Shown in pieces: positions 1 to 8,886 of a stretch of 64,000 bases of DNA. Each line of letters opens with the position of its first letter. Position 1 is the stretch's first letter. The notes beneath the pieces are model-generated. The model had not been told where the DNA came from. It made no database searches and saw nothing but the letters and a program-made list of their open reading frames with translations. The DNA comes from CBDEUK01 sp965250225. GTDB taxonomy: Bacteria; Pseudomonadota; Gammaproteobacteria; Eutrophobiales; Eutrophobiaceae. The DNA lies in the NCBI GenBank assembly GCA_965250225.1, contig CBDFNQ010000027.1, forward strand, positions 96,953 to 160,952. The letters are read 5' to 3'. Position numbers and translations under genes: made by a program.

Positions 1-2
1 AA

Positions 3-146
3 GGTAAATTTGAATACAGCATGTCAATGGCTGTTCGTTATGGAGAAAAGGAATGGAAAGAAAAAGTAGATAAAACGATTAAAGATAATATTGATGAAAT
101 ACACCAAATCTTATCGGATTATGGTGTCCCACTAGTTAATAAATAA
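3..146 (+). CDS. C-terminal end of a quinoprotein-dehydrogenase-associated substrate-binding protein (MxaJ/XoxJ type), partial
   Basis: The gene enters from the left edge, so only about 47 codons and the stop are visible. The remaining residues include MAVRYGEKEW and, at the end, ILSDYGVPLVNK. A basic-acidic helix followed by an I-L-x-x-Y-G-V-P ending is characteristic of periplasmic binding proteins encoded beside PQQ methanol dehydrogenases. A role next to a methanol dehydrogenase of the XoxF or MxaF type is inferred from this ending and the C1 context; no dehydrogenase gene is in the window. The family call rests on a short segment. Confidence 0.55.
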   Translation, partial: GKFEYSMSMAVRYGEKEWKEKVDKTIKDNIDEIHQILSDYGVPLVNK

Positions 147-163
147 AGAATGTAGATTAAGAA

Positions 164-949
164 ATGAATATTAATAAAATTAGTAAGCTATTTGTTACCC
201 TGTTGTTTGCGTGTGTTGCCATAAATGTTATGGCTGGGCCTGTGCCAGGTGGTGAAAAAGAAAAAATGTCCCAGGAAGAAATAGATAAATCCATAGGACG
301 TATGGGTGAAGTGGAGACAATTCCAGAAAATTTTGAATTTTCTGAAATGGAAAATTCTTTATGGAAAACTGACCATCTAAAAAACATAAAAAAACCTTCG
401 CGTCTCTTTTATGGTTTTGTTAAAAGTGGTAGTTATGAAGAAGGCTTCGAGGATTCCGTTTACCTGGATATCTTGACCATTAATGATAATGGTACGAAAA
501 ATGTCAAGCTGCAGTTTTTTACAGCAGACAGAAAGCAGAATGTTAAATCAAGCAACGTTACCAATATAGTAGGTAATCCAGTGCTAGGCGTTTATTTACA
601 AGGTGATGTCTATGAAATGGATCGCTTAACAGGTGGTAGTTGGCGCCATTTTATTAAACATATCAAAATTTCATTTCGTGAAGGCTGGAAGGTTGAACCA
701 GTTTCATTTGAATACGGTGGCCAACAATATGAAGGTAAGAAATATATCGTGCAGCCGTTTTTAAATGATGTTAGAAAGCGTCAGTATGAAGATTTTGCAC
801 AAAAGCAGTATGAGTTTATTGTGGCAGATGAAATACCTGGCCAACTCTATCAAATACGAACTGTTATTCCGTTAAAAGAAGGCGAGAGTGAACCGCTTAT
901 GGAAGAGGTGATGACACTGCAGGAAGTTGTCACTACGACAGGCAGTTAA
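164..949 (+). CDS. Exported protein of unknown function
   Basis: The 261-residue protein starts with a signal peptide: a lysine-containing start, a hydrophobic stretch at about residues 8-24, and a VMAG cleavage site. The mature part is mostly charged and polar, with no cysteines or membrane segments. I do not recognise the family. It lies 17 bases downstream of the binding-protein fragment in the same direction and is probably co-transcribed with it, so a periplasmic role near a quinoprotein dehydrogenase is possible but is only an inference from position. Confidence 0.6.
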   Translation: MNINKISKLFVTLLFACVAINVMAGPVPGGEKEKMSQEEIDKSIGRMGEVETIPENFEFSEMENSLWKTDHLKNIKKPSRLFYGFVKSGSYEEGFEDSVYLDILTINDNGTKNVKLQFFTADRKQNVKSSNVTNIVGNPVLGVYLQGDVYEMDRLTGGSWRHFIKHIKISFREGWKVEPVSFEYGGQQYEGKKYIVQPFLNDVRKRQYEDFAQKQYEFIVADEIPGQLYQIRTVIPLKEGESEPLMEEVMTLQEVVTTTGS

Positions 950-1007
950 CTTGCACTGAAGCTCTTGTGACAGGATGTAACTCTCTGTTGTGCTAGGATC
1001 TTGTCCC

Positions 1008-1019
1008 GATAACGTTATC
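1008..1019. other. 12-bp perfect palindrome between convergent genes
   Basis: The sequence GATAACGTTATC is its own reverse complement. It sits one base beyond the stop codon of the formate dehydrogenase alpha gene and 59 bases after the stop of the converging exported-protein gene. There is no T-run, so it is not a classical terminator. It could be a chance palindrome or a protein-binding site. Confidence 0.35.
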
Positions 1020-1020
1020 T

Positions 1021-3795
1021 TTAAGCACGATCATCTACTCGCAACCCCGCCGACAGTTTAACTGCGCAATATTTAAACTCCGGAATCTTAGCAAATGGAT
1101 CCAGTGCATCACTGGTAATGAGATTGGCTGCTGCTTCATTAAAGCTAAATGGCATCATGACTACACCTTCCTGCATATGCTCATCGGCGCGAGAGATAGC
1201 TGAAATTTTGCCACGGCGTGACTCTACGTTGAGCATATCGCCACCAGATAGACCCAGAGCCTTGAGGGTCACTGGATTGATCATAATACAGGGTCCAGGC
1301 TCAATGGCATCGAGCACCCTTGAATGACGGGTCATGGTGCCGGTATGCCAGTGTTCCAGTTGCCTTCCGGTGACAAAGATAACAGGATAGTCATCGTCAG
1401 GTAACTCTGCTGGTTCCACATGTATAGCAGGTACTAATTTTCCTCTTCCATCCTCAGTCGGGAAAACGCCATCCTTGAAGATGATTGGTGTGCCCGGATC
1501 ACCCACGTTTACTAATGGATAGGTCAGGGAATCTTCTTCCTCCAGCCGATCCCAGGTTATGCCACTCATACTAGGAGTGGCCAGCCGGATCTCATCAAAT
1601 ACTTCCTTGGGATCATTATAATTCCAGCTGAGTCCAATTCGATTCGCCAGTTCCTGAATAATCCAGAGATCCTGTTTGGCGTCGCCTGGTGGGTCGATGG
1701 CCTGGCGGCCAAGTTGTACCCGACGATCGGTATTGGTAAAAGTGCCCGTTTTTTCTGGAAATGCAGACGACGGTAAAATTACGTCGGCATAGCTGCAGGT
1801 TTCAGTGAAAAAGATGTCCTGGACAACCAGATGGTCCAGCATAGATAGTGCCGCACGAGCATGGTTGAGGTTTGGATCTGACATGGCCGGATTTTCGCCC
1901 ATGATATACATTCCAGTCAGATCTCCATCGTGTACTGCATGCATGATTTCCACGACAGTTTTTCCCGGAGTAGGATTCAGACTTGTGCCCCATAATTGCT
2001 CGAATTTTTCCCTGACTGCATCATTACCGACTTGTTGGTAATCGGGGTATACCATAGGAATGACACCCATATCCGAAGTGCCCTGCACATTATTTTGCCC
2101 ACGCAAGGGATGTAATCCAGTGCTGGTGCGGCCAATTTGTCCGGTTATAAGTGATAGCGCGATCAGGCAACGGGCATTATCGGTACCGTGTACGTGTTGC
2201 GAGATTCCCATACCCCAGAAAATAATTGCTGAATCCGCCGTGGCATAGAGTCTGGCCACAGTTTTGATAATTTCCGGCGGGATGCCACAGATAGGTGCGA
2301 CTTTTTCCGGTGGAAAATCTTCTATATTTGCCTTGAGTGCCTCAAAACCATGGGTATGTTCATCAATGAATTTTTGGTTGTGTAAATTTTCAGTAATAAT
2401 GGTGTGCATCATGCCGTTTAATAAAAGTACATCGGTACCTGGACGCAGTTTCAGCAGATGTTCTGCATGCAAATACATTTCCGAACCATAGGGTTCTATC
2501 AGGATGAGTTTACTGCCACGATTAGTAGCATTTTTAATGAAGGTCGCTGCGACTGGATGATTATCATTCGGTCTTGAGCCGATGACGATCATCACATCCG
2601 CATAAGTGCCATCGGACACCTGGTTAGAAACAGCACCTGAACCTATCCCTTCTAATAACGCGACAACAGATGATGCATGACATAGTCGGGTACAGTGGTC
2701 AACGTTATTGGTGCCAAACCCGGTGCGAATCAGTTTCTGAACTAGATACGCTTCTTCATTACTACCCTTGGCACAGCCAAATCCGGCCAGGGCCTGTGAG
2801 CCCTTGGATTCACGAATATCCACTAAACCTTTCGCTGCGATGTCCAGTGCTTCTTCCCAGCTGGCTTCGCGAAAATATTTATGCATATCGATCGGATCGA
2901 TCAGGGCCGGATTTTTTTTAGCACCTATACGGCGTATTAACGGCTTTGTTAGTCGGTCATGATGATGTACGTAATCAAAACCAAAACGGCCTTTGACACA
3001 TAAACGGCTCTTATTGGCTGGACCGTCACGGCCTTCTATATACTGTATCTGATTATTTTTTACGTTGATGGTTAACAGGCAACCTACACCACAATAGGGA
3101 CAGGTAGAATCAACTTTCTTGTCGGGTTCAATCAAACCCACATTCTTGGCTGGCATCAAGGCCCCAGTCGGACAGGCCTGTACACATTCACCACAGGCGA
3201 CACAGGTGCTTTCACCCATGGGTTCAGCCATATCAAAGACGATTTCCGCGTTACTTCCACGAAAGGCCATACCGATCACATCATTGACTTGCTCTTCACG
3301 GCAGGCACGAACACAGCGAGTACACTGGATACAGGCATCAAGATTAACTGCCATTGCGGGATGTGAAAAATCCGCTTTAGGTTGTTCACGTTGTTCAAAT
3401 CGTGGGTTAATTACTCCCAGTTTATCTGCCCAATAATCCAGCTCCGAATTCAGTTTGTATGGGGAACGACCCTGTTGCGGCATGTCGGAGAGCAGCAATT
3501 CCAGAATCATTTTTTGGGAATGTTGCGCGCGTTCGTTGTCGCTGGTAACCACCATGTCTTCTGTTGGTTTGCGACAACAGGAGGGTGCAAGTACCCGTTC
3601 GCCATTGATTTCGACCATACAGGCACGACAATTACCATCTGGACGATAACCTTCCTTGTAACACAAATGCGGTATTTCGGTACCATTACGTTTGGCCGCC
3701 TGGAGGATAGTTTCATCGCCATAGGCTTGAATGGGTTCACCATTTAACGTGAACTGGGTCTTTTTTTCATTCATATATTCTGGATTAGCTGACAT
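1021..3795 (-). CDS. fdhA: NAD-dependent formate dehydrogenase, catalytic alpha subunit (FDH1/FdsA type)
   Basis: The 924-residue protein oxidises formate to CO2 at a molybdenum or tungsten bis-pterin centre. Visible parts, in order, are an N-terminal [2Fe-2S] ferredoxin domain (Cys45, 56, 59, 73), two [4Fe-4S] motifs (Cys155/158/161/165 and Cys198/201/204/208), the [4Fe-4S] entry of the catalytic domain (Cys232/235/239/266), and the metal-ligating Cys372 followed by His373 in RLCHASS. The C-terminal third is the dinucleotide-binding domain. It lies 12 bases after the fused beta subunit and is the last gene of the fhc1 unit, so it is placed to consume formate made by the Fhc1 complex. The choice of Mo or W cannot be read from sequence. 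The size and the fused partner resemble Fdh1 of Methylobacterium. Confidence 0.93.
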   Translation of the reverse strand: MSANPEYMNEKKTQFTLNGEPIQAYGDETILQAAKRNGTEIPHLCYKEGYRPDGNCRACMVEINGERVLAPSCCRKPTEDMVVTSDNERAQHSQKMILELLLSDMPQQGRSPYKLNSELDYWADKLGVINPRFEQREQPKADFSHPAMAVNLDACIQCTRCVRACREEQVNDVIGMAFRGSNAEIVFDMAEPMGESTCVACGECVQACPTGALMPAKNVGLIEPDKKVDSTCPYCGVGCLLTINVKNNQIQYIEGRDGPANKSRLCVKGRFGFDYVHHHDRLTKPLIRRIGAKKNPALIDPIDMHKYFREASWEEALDIAAKGLVDIRESKGSQALAGFGCAKGSNEEAYLVQKLIRTGFGTNNVDHCTRLCHASSVVALLEGIGSGAVSNQVSDGTYADVMIVIGSRPNDNHPVAATFIKNATNRGSKLILIEPYGSEMYLHAEHLLKLRPGTDVLLLNGMMHTIITENLHNQKFIDEHTHGFEALKANIEDFPPEKVAPICGIPPEIIKTVARLYATADSAIIFWGMGISQHVHGTDNARCLIALSLITGQIGRTSTGLHPLRGQNNVQGTSDMGVIPMVYPDYQQVGNDAVREKFEQLWGTSLNPTPGKTVVEIMHAVHDGDLTGMYIMGENPAMSDPNLNHARAALSMLDHLVVQDIFFTETCSYADVILPSSAFPEKTGTFTNTDRRVQLGRQAIDPPGDAKQDLWIIQELANRIGLSWNYNDPKEVFDEIRLATPSMSGITWDRLEEEDSLTYPLVNVGDPGTPIIFKDGVFPTEDGRGKLVPAIHVEPAELPDDDYPVIFVTGRQLEHWHTGTMTRHSRVLDAIEPGPCIMINPVTLKALGLSGGDMLNVESRRGKISAISRADEHMQEGVVMMPFSFNEAAANLITSDALDPFAKIPEFKYCAVKLSAGLRVDDRA

Positions 3796-3807
3796 TACTC
3801 AATACCT

Positions 3808-5472
3808 TTATTCAAACTCATGGGGGAAGTATTTTATTGCGCAACGCAGCGGGTTGGGTGCTGCCTGACCAAGACCGCAAATAGAAGCATCATCCATGGC
3901 TCTGGCTAGTTCTTCAAGTAAATCTTGATCCCAATTTTTTTGTTCCATCAGTTTTGCTGCCTTTGCCGTACCGGCACGGCAGGGTGTACATTGTCCGCAA
4001 GATTCCTCTTCAAAGAAACGCATTGCATTCAAGGCCATATTTTTTGCACTGTCTTTATCAGACATGACTACTATTGCAGCCGAACCAATAAAACAACCAT
4101 GTGGTTGCAAGGTATCAAAGTCTAGTGGTACACCGCCAAGCGATGCTGGCAGAATTCCACCAGAGGCACCACCGGGGAAGTAGCCGTAAAATTCATGTCC
4201 TTTGAGCATACCACCACAGTATTCATCAATAAGTTCTTTCATGGTCGTGCCAGCAGGAGCCAGATGAACACCGGGTTTATTGACGCGACCACTGACAGAA
4301 TAGGATCGTAGACCTTTGCGGTCATGGCGACCTTCGGAGGCAAACCAATCGGCACCTTTTTCAATAATATCTCGGATCCAATGCATGGATTCCATGTTCT
4401 GTTCCAAGGTTGGACGACCAAACAGGCCTACCTCTGCAACATAAGGCGGGCGTAATCTGGGCATGCCTTTCTTACCTTCTATGGATTCAATCATGGCTGA
4501 TTCTTCACCACATATATAGGCACCAGCACCGCGTCTCAGGTATATCGGTGGTAATTCACACGGAGGATTAGCCTTAAGATCGGCCAGTTCTTTTTTCAAC
4601 ATCATGCGACATCCAGCATATTCATCACGTAAATAGATATAAATGGCTGCAGCATCAATGGCCCAGTTTGCAATCAATGTGCCTTCAATGAATCTATGTG
4701 GATCCTGTTCCAGGTAATATCTGTCTTTGAAGGTTCCAGGTTCACCTTCGTCAATATTAATGGCGATCATACGCGGAGCTGTTTGTTCCGACAGGATGCG
4801 CCACTTGCGTCCAGTGGGAAAACCGGCACCACCCAGACCGCGGAGATTAGAATCTTCCAAGGTTTTTATAATAGATTCTTTATCGTGTTTGCCTTCCACG
4901 CAATTTTGTAAAGTCTGATAACCACCATCTTTTTTATAACGTTTATAGTCGATATATTTATCGGGTAGGTCGGCTGCTATTTTCTTTTTCGACAGCGCAG
5001 TCTTAACCTTACCAGGATCCGCATTATCTATCGGATTAGTACCAACCACGGCAACAGGTGCAGCATGACACCGACCAACACAGGGCACTGCTCGAACACG
5101 AACTTTTTTATGACCGGCTTCTTGAAGATCATGGATAAGATCCTTTGCCCCAAACATTTCGCAGGTGAGTGACTCACAAACGCGAACGGTCACAGGTGGA
5201 GGTGGTTCTCCTCCGGGTTTTATCACATCAAAATGATGATAGAAGGTTGCGGTTTCGTAGACTTCAGCCATGGGCAAGCTCATGTCGATAGACAGGGCCA
5301 GGATATGGCGGTTAGAAATATGGTGATAGCGATCCTGAATTTTGTGTAAATGCTCGATCAGATAATCGCGACTACGTGGGGCGTCGCCCAATAATTCTCT
5401 GATTTCAGATAAGGCTACCCAGGGTGTTGTCCGTCCTTCAACACGGCCTTTCTTTCCACGTGTTCTCTTCAT
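3808..5472 (-). CDS. fdhB: Formate dehydrogenase beta subunit, NuoE-NuoF fusion (NADH-forming)
   Basis: The 554-residue protein joins a NuoE-like thioredoxin-fold [2Fe-2S] domain (Cys99, 104, 131, 135) to a NuoF-like diaphorase. The NuoF part has the glycine-rich GLGGAGFPTG loop for NADH/FMN and a C-terminal CGQCTPCRAGT iron-sulfur motif. In FdsABG enzymes these are separate G and B subunits; the fused form matches the Fdh1B arrangement. It passes electrons from the alpha subunit to NAD. Its start overlaps the stop of fhcC1 by 4 bases, so translation is probably coupled to the formyltransferase/hydrolase genes. Confidence 0.93.
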   Translation of the reverse strand: MKRTRGKKGRVEGRTTPWVALSEIRELLGDAPRSRDYLIEHLHKIQDRYHHISNRHILALSIDMSLPMAEVYETATFYHHFDVIKPGGEPPPPVTVRVCESLTCEMFGAKDLIHDLQEAGHKKVRVRAVPCVGRCHAAPVAVVGTNPIDNADPGKVKTALSKKKIAADLPDKYIDYKRYKKDGGYQTLQNCVEGKHDKESIIKTLEDSNLRGLGGAGFPTGRKWRILSEQTAPRMIAINIDEGEPGTFKDRYYLEQDPHRFIEGTLIANWAIDAAAIYIYLRDEYAGCRMMLKKELADLKANPPCELPPIYLRRGAGAYICGEESAMIESIEGKKGMPRLRPPYVAEVGLFGRPTLEQNMESMHWIRDIIEKGADWFASEGRHDRKGLRSYSVSGRVNKPGVHLAPAGTTMKELIDEYCGGMLKGHEFYGYFPGGASGGILPASLGGVPLDFDTLQPHGCFIGSAAIVVMSDKDSAKNMALNAMRFFEEESCGQCTPCRAGTAKAAKLMEQKNWDQDLLEELARAMDDASICGLGQAAPNPLRCAIKYFPHEFE

Positions 5473-6311
5473 TTGATTTGTTTTCTGGTATTAAGTGTTT
5501 GTAATAATAATATTTCACCCTGACCATTTCGGGCGCGATCCCCTGAAAATCGATGGGCTTCAGGTCCGATCTTCCGGAATATGGAAAATTCGTCGCCAAT
5601 GTTTGCTAACTGAGTGAACAGCAAACGTAAGAACTGCATTTTAAGATTGCCACAACTCATGAATGTAGGACTAATATGTGCTGGTTTTTTTGCCAGAACG
5701 AGTGAACCCCGCCGCATTCCGGCACCGGTATTTTTTCCAGCTTTGCCCATGACAATGATTGTACCAGCGTACATACGGCTGCCACAGAAATTATTTGCAT
5801 TACCATGTATAATAATCATGCCGCGGCGCATACGATCGCCAATTCGGTCCCCAGCATCACCAAAGATGTTAATGAAACCTCTGTTCATACCAAATTTATC
5901 TCCCGGCAGGCTAGCGCCAACAAAATCGCCAGCATTACCCTGAATATCAATGCGTCCACCGGTCATGGCATTACCCATCCAGTCACCGACACTACCACTA
6001 ACGGTAATGTTACCATCGCTCATACCCTGACCTACAAGTTTACCTACATCACCACCAACTTCTATAAGTCCCTGTGACATTTCTTTACCGATGGAGATGA
6101 CGCGCGATGTCGAATTAGTGATTTTAATATGATTGTGATCTTTGCCAGTTACCTTGAACAGATCTGAGACAGAGGATTTTTGTTTTCCATAAATCAGTTT
6201 CAGGGATTTAATTTTATCCAGACTTAAGGAACCAAGGCGATCAGGTGTTAAAGGAGATACATCCAAAGTAAATTCCGGCTTGGATTTGAGGCTAAAAGTT
6301 AGCGGAGTCAT
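5469..6311 (-). CDS. fhcC: Formyltransferase/hydrolase complex subunit C, copy 1
   Basis: The 280-residue protein is a right-handed beta-helix subunit. It has repeated glycine-rich turns such as GDAGDRIGDRMRRG and GNANNFCGSRMYAG between about residues 80 and 215, typical of FwdC/FhcC and of the GltS C-terminal domain. In the bacterial complex it is a scaffold beside FhcA, FhcB and FhcD. It overlaps fhcD1 by 4 bases on one side and fdhB by 4 bases on the other, tying the complex to formate dehydrogenase in one transcript. Confidence 0.92.
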   Translation of the reverse strand: MTPLTFSLKSKPEFTLDVSPLTPDRLGSLSLDKIKSLKLIYGKQKSSVSDLFKVTGKDHNHIKITNSTSRVISIGKEMSQGLIEVGGDVGKLVGQGMSDGNITVSGSVGDWMGNAMTGGRIDIQGNAGDFVGASLPGDKFGMNRGFINIFGDAGDRIGDRMRRGMIIIHGNANNFCGSRMYAGTIIVMGKAGKNTGAGMRRGSLVLAKKPAHISPTFMSCGNLKMQFLRLLFTQLANIGDEFSIFRKIGPEAHRFSGDRARNGQGEILLLQTLNTRKQIK

Positions 6312-7207
6312 GCCAGTATTTTCCTCAGGTGAAATAAATGTGGGCCAAGGTTGCCACCATAATTGCCTGCACTGATTCGATAAATTCCTTTTTTGGGGCC
6401 ATAAGAACAGGCCGTACGTATACCAACCCGCATGGCTTCTGCAATCGATTCTTCACTCAGTCCATCGATAACAATTTCCAGAACTGAGCCGATGTCATCG
6501 GAAAGTTCCGAATCAACCTGACCTTTTAGTGTTGGGCAATAGAGTTCATTGGTCGAAGCGGGCAGGGCAGGATACTTAGAACCGACCTTTGAACCGGAAC
6601 CGACGATGCCACCTGGGAAAGCTGTGATCACATCGGGGACTTTATTGATAGCCTCAACAGCTTTTTCACTGGCCACCAGCACCTGACGTGTCGTTTTCCC
6701 AAGGATAAGGAAATTCCCGCCACCGATGGCCTTGGTAACGCCAGTCGTATCTTCACAGATAAATTCTCCATGCATGACCGGGATGCGCCAGAAACGTCGA
6801 TCGTTGATGACTTTAGAAATCTGGAAACCGTCACCAAAGTAACGTAGGTTTTGACCCATGGGAACGTTTTGTTCGCTGTCTAAAATTCCGGAATAACAGG
6901 CTGTTGTCGCCGTGGTCATGATAGTCTGACCAACTCGTACAGGAATCTGTTTAGCAAGCTGCTTGGTGCTCATGGCGAAGATCATGACAGAAATGCCAGG
7001 GCGTCCATCGGGTGTTTCGGATGGTTTCAATTCACGTTCTATGTCGGCTTCAATACCGCAGGCAATCACCGATGAAGCGAATCCGCGCAGGGCATTCGCC
7101 GCATGATAGGCCCATTTCAGTGTCATGGCTGTGATAATGAGACGCGTGGCCTTCATAGGAAAAGCCTCTGCAAAGGTATCATCGATTTGTACGCCGTTAA
7201 CTTTCAT
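6308..7207 (-). CDS. fhcD: Formylmethanofuran:H4MPT formyltransferase, copy 1 (complex subunit D)
   Basis: The 299-residue protein transfers the formyl group between formyl-H4MPT and methylofuran. It matches the Ftr family in length and keeps the conserved segment around VLEIVIDGL, which carries the acidic residue associated with catalysis, and the C-terminal ISAGNYGGNLG. It begins VNGVQIDDTFAEAFPMKATR, the usual Ftr opening. Next to it are fhcA1 (10-base gap) and fhcC1 (4-base overlap). Confidence 0.93.
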   Translation of the reverse strand: MKVNGVQIDDTFAEAFPMKATRLIITAMTLKWAYHAANALRGFASSVIACGIEADIERELKPSETPDGRPGISVMIFAMSTKQLAKQIPVRVGQTIMTTATTACYSGILDSEQNVPMGQNLRYFGDGFQISKVINDRRFWRIPVMHGEFICEDTTGVTKAIGGGNFLILGKTTRQVLVASEKAVEAINKVPDVITAFPGGIVGSGSKVGSKYPALPASTNELYCPTLKGQVDSELSDDIGSVLEIVIDGLSEESIAEAMRVGIRTACSYGPKKGIYRISAGNYGGNLGPHLFHLRKILA

Positions 7208-7217
7208 TCATTAATGC

Positions 7218-8873
7218 TCACAGGCAGGGTTGTTCGATGACTTTGGGATTGCCATATTCGATGAGTTCATCATTATCTATCTTAAAATTATTCAATTTAA
7301 CGGTGTGGTAATCGTCAAAGTATCGTTTCAATGAGCGCTCAATGGTTTTGTCATAGCCTGGCTTGACCGTGTGAGTGCTACCATTTACCACCTTGATGAT
7401 TTTGCCGTCCCTAACGACCAGCTCGCCATCCTTGAAGACATGAGTGGGTTTGGCAAACATCTTTTCGCGGTTTTTCAAATCATCATAAACTGTAATATCA
7501 GCAGCTGCGCCGGAACCTATATGGCCTCGATTTCTTAGGCCGAGACTTCTTGCTGGTGCAGCGCGAGTCATAATGGAAATTTCGTAGAGGCTATATTCTC
7601 GATCGATGCTACCCAGGGTGCTGTCTGCTGCCGCATCCTTATTGATGGACGAAAGCATGTCGTTTCTGAAACTGCGATCCATCAACAAGCGGATCAAATG
7701 GGGGTAGCTGGTAAACGGGGCACCATTAGGGTGATCCGTTGTTAAGAAAATTCTCCAGGGATCATTGACCAGCAAGAACATCTCCAGGCCAATCGCCCAT
7801 TGCAAGGCATTAACATAATTTTTATCGCGATAGCGAAAGGGTACAACACCGCAACCTGCATCACATTCAATGTCCATGATGACCCATTTCTTGGGATTGG
7901 CATGCCAGTGTCCCGCATATTGCATCATGTTGTCGCCGGAGGCAGTTACGGTTTGTCCAAACAATATCTGTCCGACATCGAGTGAAACATTCGGGTTGTC
8001 ATTAATAGCCTCTGCGATTTCTGCTGCGCCAGATGAAAATTGTCGATCACCTTCCGTTCCATAACTGTGAAATTGAATATGTGTTAAGTGTATAGGCAAA
8101 CCTTCAGCTGCCTTGATAGTTTCCAGAGTGGTATTTTTGTTTCCGGGCACACCAAGATTGCAGCCGTGTATATGCAGTGGATGTGGTACACCGAGTTCAC
8201 GGACAGCACGCGCCAGGGCTTTAAGAACCTCTCTTGGGGTGACTCCGTAATGAGAATTTTCATCATCAAGATCAAGCTTGCGTTGATTGAATTTAAAGGC
8301 ACTAATGCCGCCGGGGTTAACGACTTTGATTGCAATAGCCTGTGTCGCATTAATTATCCAACTGACATAATCACTGATCGCCTCACTCCCTTTGTTAGCC
8401 GCCAGCATACGCAGGAAAAAATCATCACTGCCGAGTAAGGCATAGGCGCCTTTGTCTACCATAGGCGTGTCCGCCATTTCCAGATGAGCCTGGCGGGCAT
8501 TGATAGGGAGCATTGCCGGTTCAAAACAGGCGGTATAGCCCATTTCAGCGTATCGATAGCCAGCAGTCAGTGTTGAGGGTGCGGCATGACCACAACCGGC
8601 ACGGGTGATGGCAGTTTTCTTTACCAGGTCTTTATTGTGATCCTCAGGCAACATGACACGAGCAATATTCACTTTGCCGCCACCGATGTGGGTGTGGATA
8701 TCAATGGCGCCCGCCATGACTACTTTGCCACGGAGATCATAGATCTTATCAATTTTTACGCCGGGGTCTGGCTTGCGTGTAATGAAGCCGTTCTGAATAT
8801 AAATATCACGTTTCTCGGCATTAATACCATGAACCGGATCATATACCGTGCCGCCTGCAAGTTTAATTAACAT
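7218..8873 (-). CDS. fhcA: Formyltransferase/hydrolase complex subunit A, copy 1 (amidohydrolase)
   Basis: This 551-residue amidohydrolase-fold subunit hydrolyses formyl-methylofuran to formate. The binuclear metal site is intact: His60 and His62 in DIHTH, Lys183 (expected carboxylated lysine) in IKVVNPGG, the PLHIHG and LTHIQFHSYG histidines, and the Asp of TTDHPNG. It lies between fhcB1 and fhcD1 in the usual B-A-D-C order. It differs from the second copy around residues 188-200, where the tryptophan-containing PGGDEPWKG of copy 2 is absent. Confidence 0.94.
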   Translation of the reverse strand: MLIKLAGGTVYDPVHGINAEKRDIYIQNGFITRKPDPGVKIDKIYDLRGKVVMAGAIDIHTHIGGGKVNIARVMLPEDHNKDLVKKTAITRAGCGHAAPSTLTAGYRYAEMGYTACFEPAMLPINARQAHLEMADTPMVDKGAYALLGSDDFFLRMLAANKGSEAISDYVSWIINATQAIAIKVVNPGGISAFKFNQRKLDLDDENSHYGVTPREVLKALARAVRELGVPHPLHIHGCNLGVPGNKNTTLETIKAAEGLPIHLTHIQFHSYGTEGDRQFSSGAAEIAEAINDNPNVSLDVGQILFGQTVTASGDNMMQYAGHWHANPKKWVIMDIECDAGCGVVPFRYRDKNYVNALQWAIGLEMFLLVNDPWRIFLTTDHPNGAPFTSYPHLIRLLMDRSFRNDMLSSINKDAAADSTLGSIDREYSLYEISIMTRAAPARSLGLRNRGHIGSGAAADITVYDDLKNREKMFAKPTHVFKDGELVVRDGKIIKVVNGSTHTVKPGYDKTIERSLKRYFDDYHTVKLNNFKIDNDELIEYGNPKVIEQPCL

Positions 8874-8886
8874 GGATAATGGTCAC

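Noticed and set aside
5614..5943. A 109-residue plus-strand reading frame opposite fhcC1
   Set aside because: It is the complement of a repetitive glycine-rich coding sequence; the same effect appears opposite fmdC.
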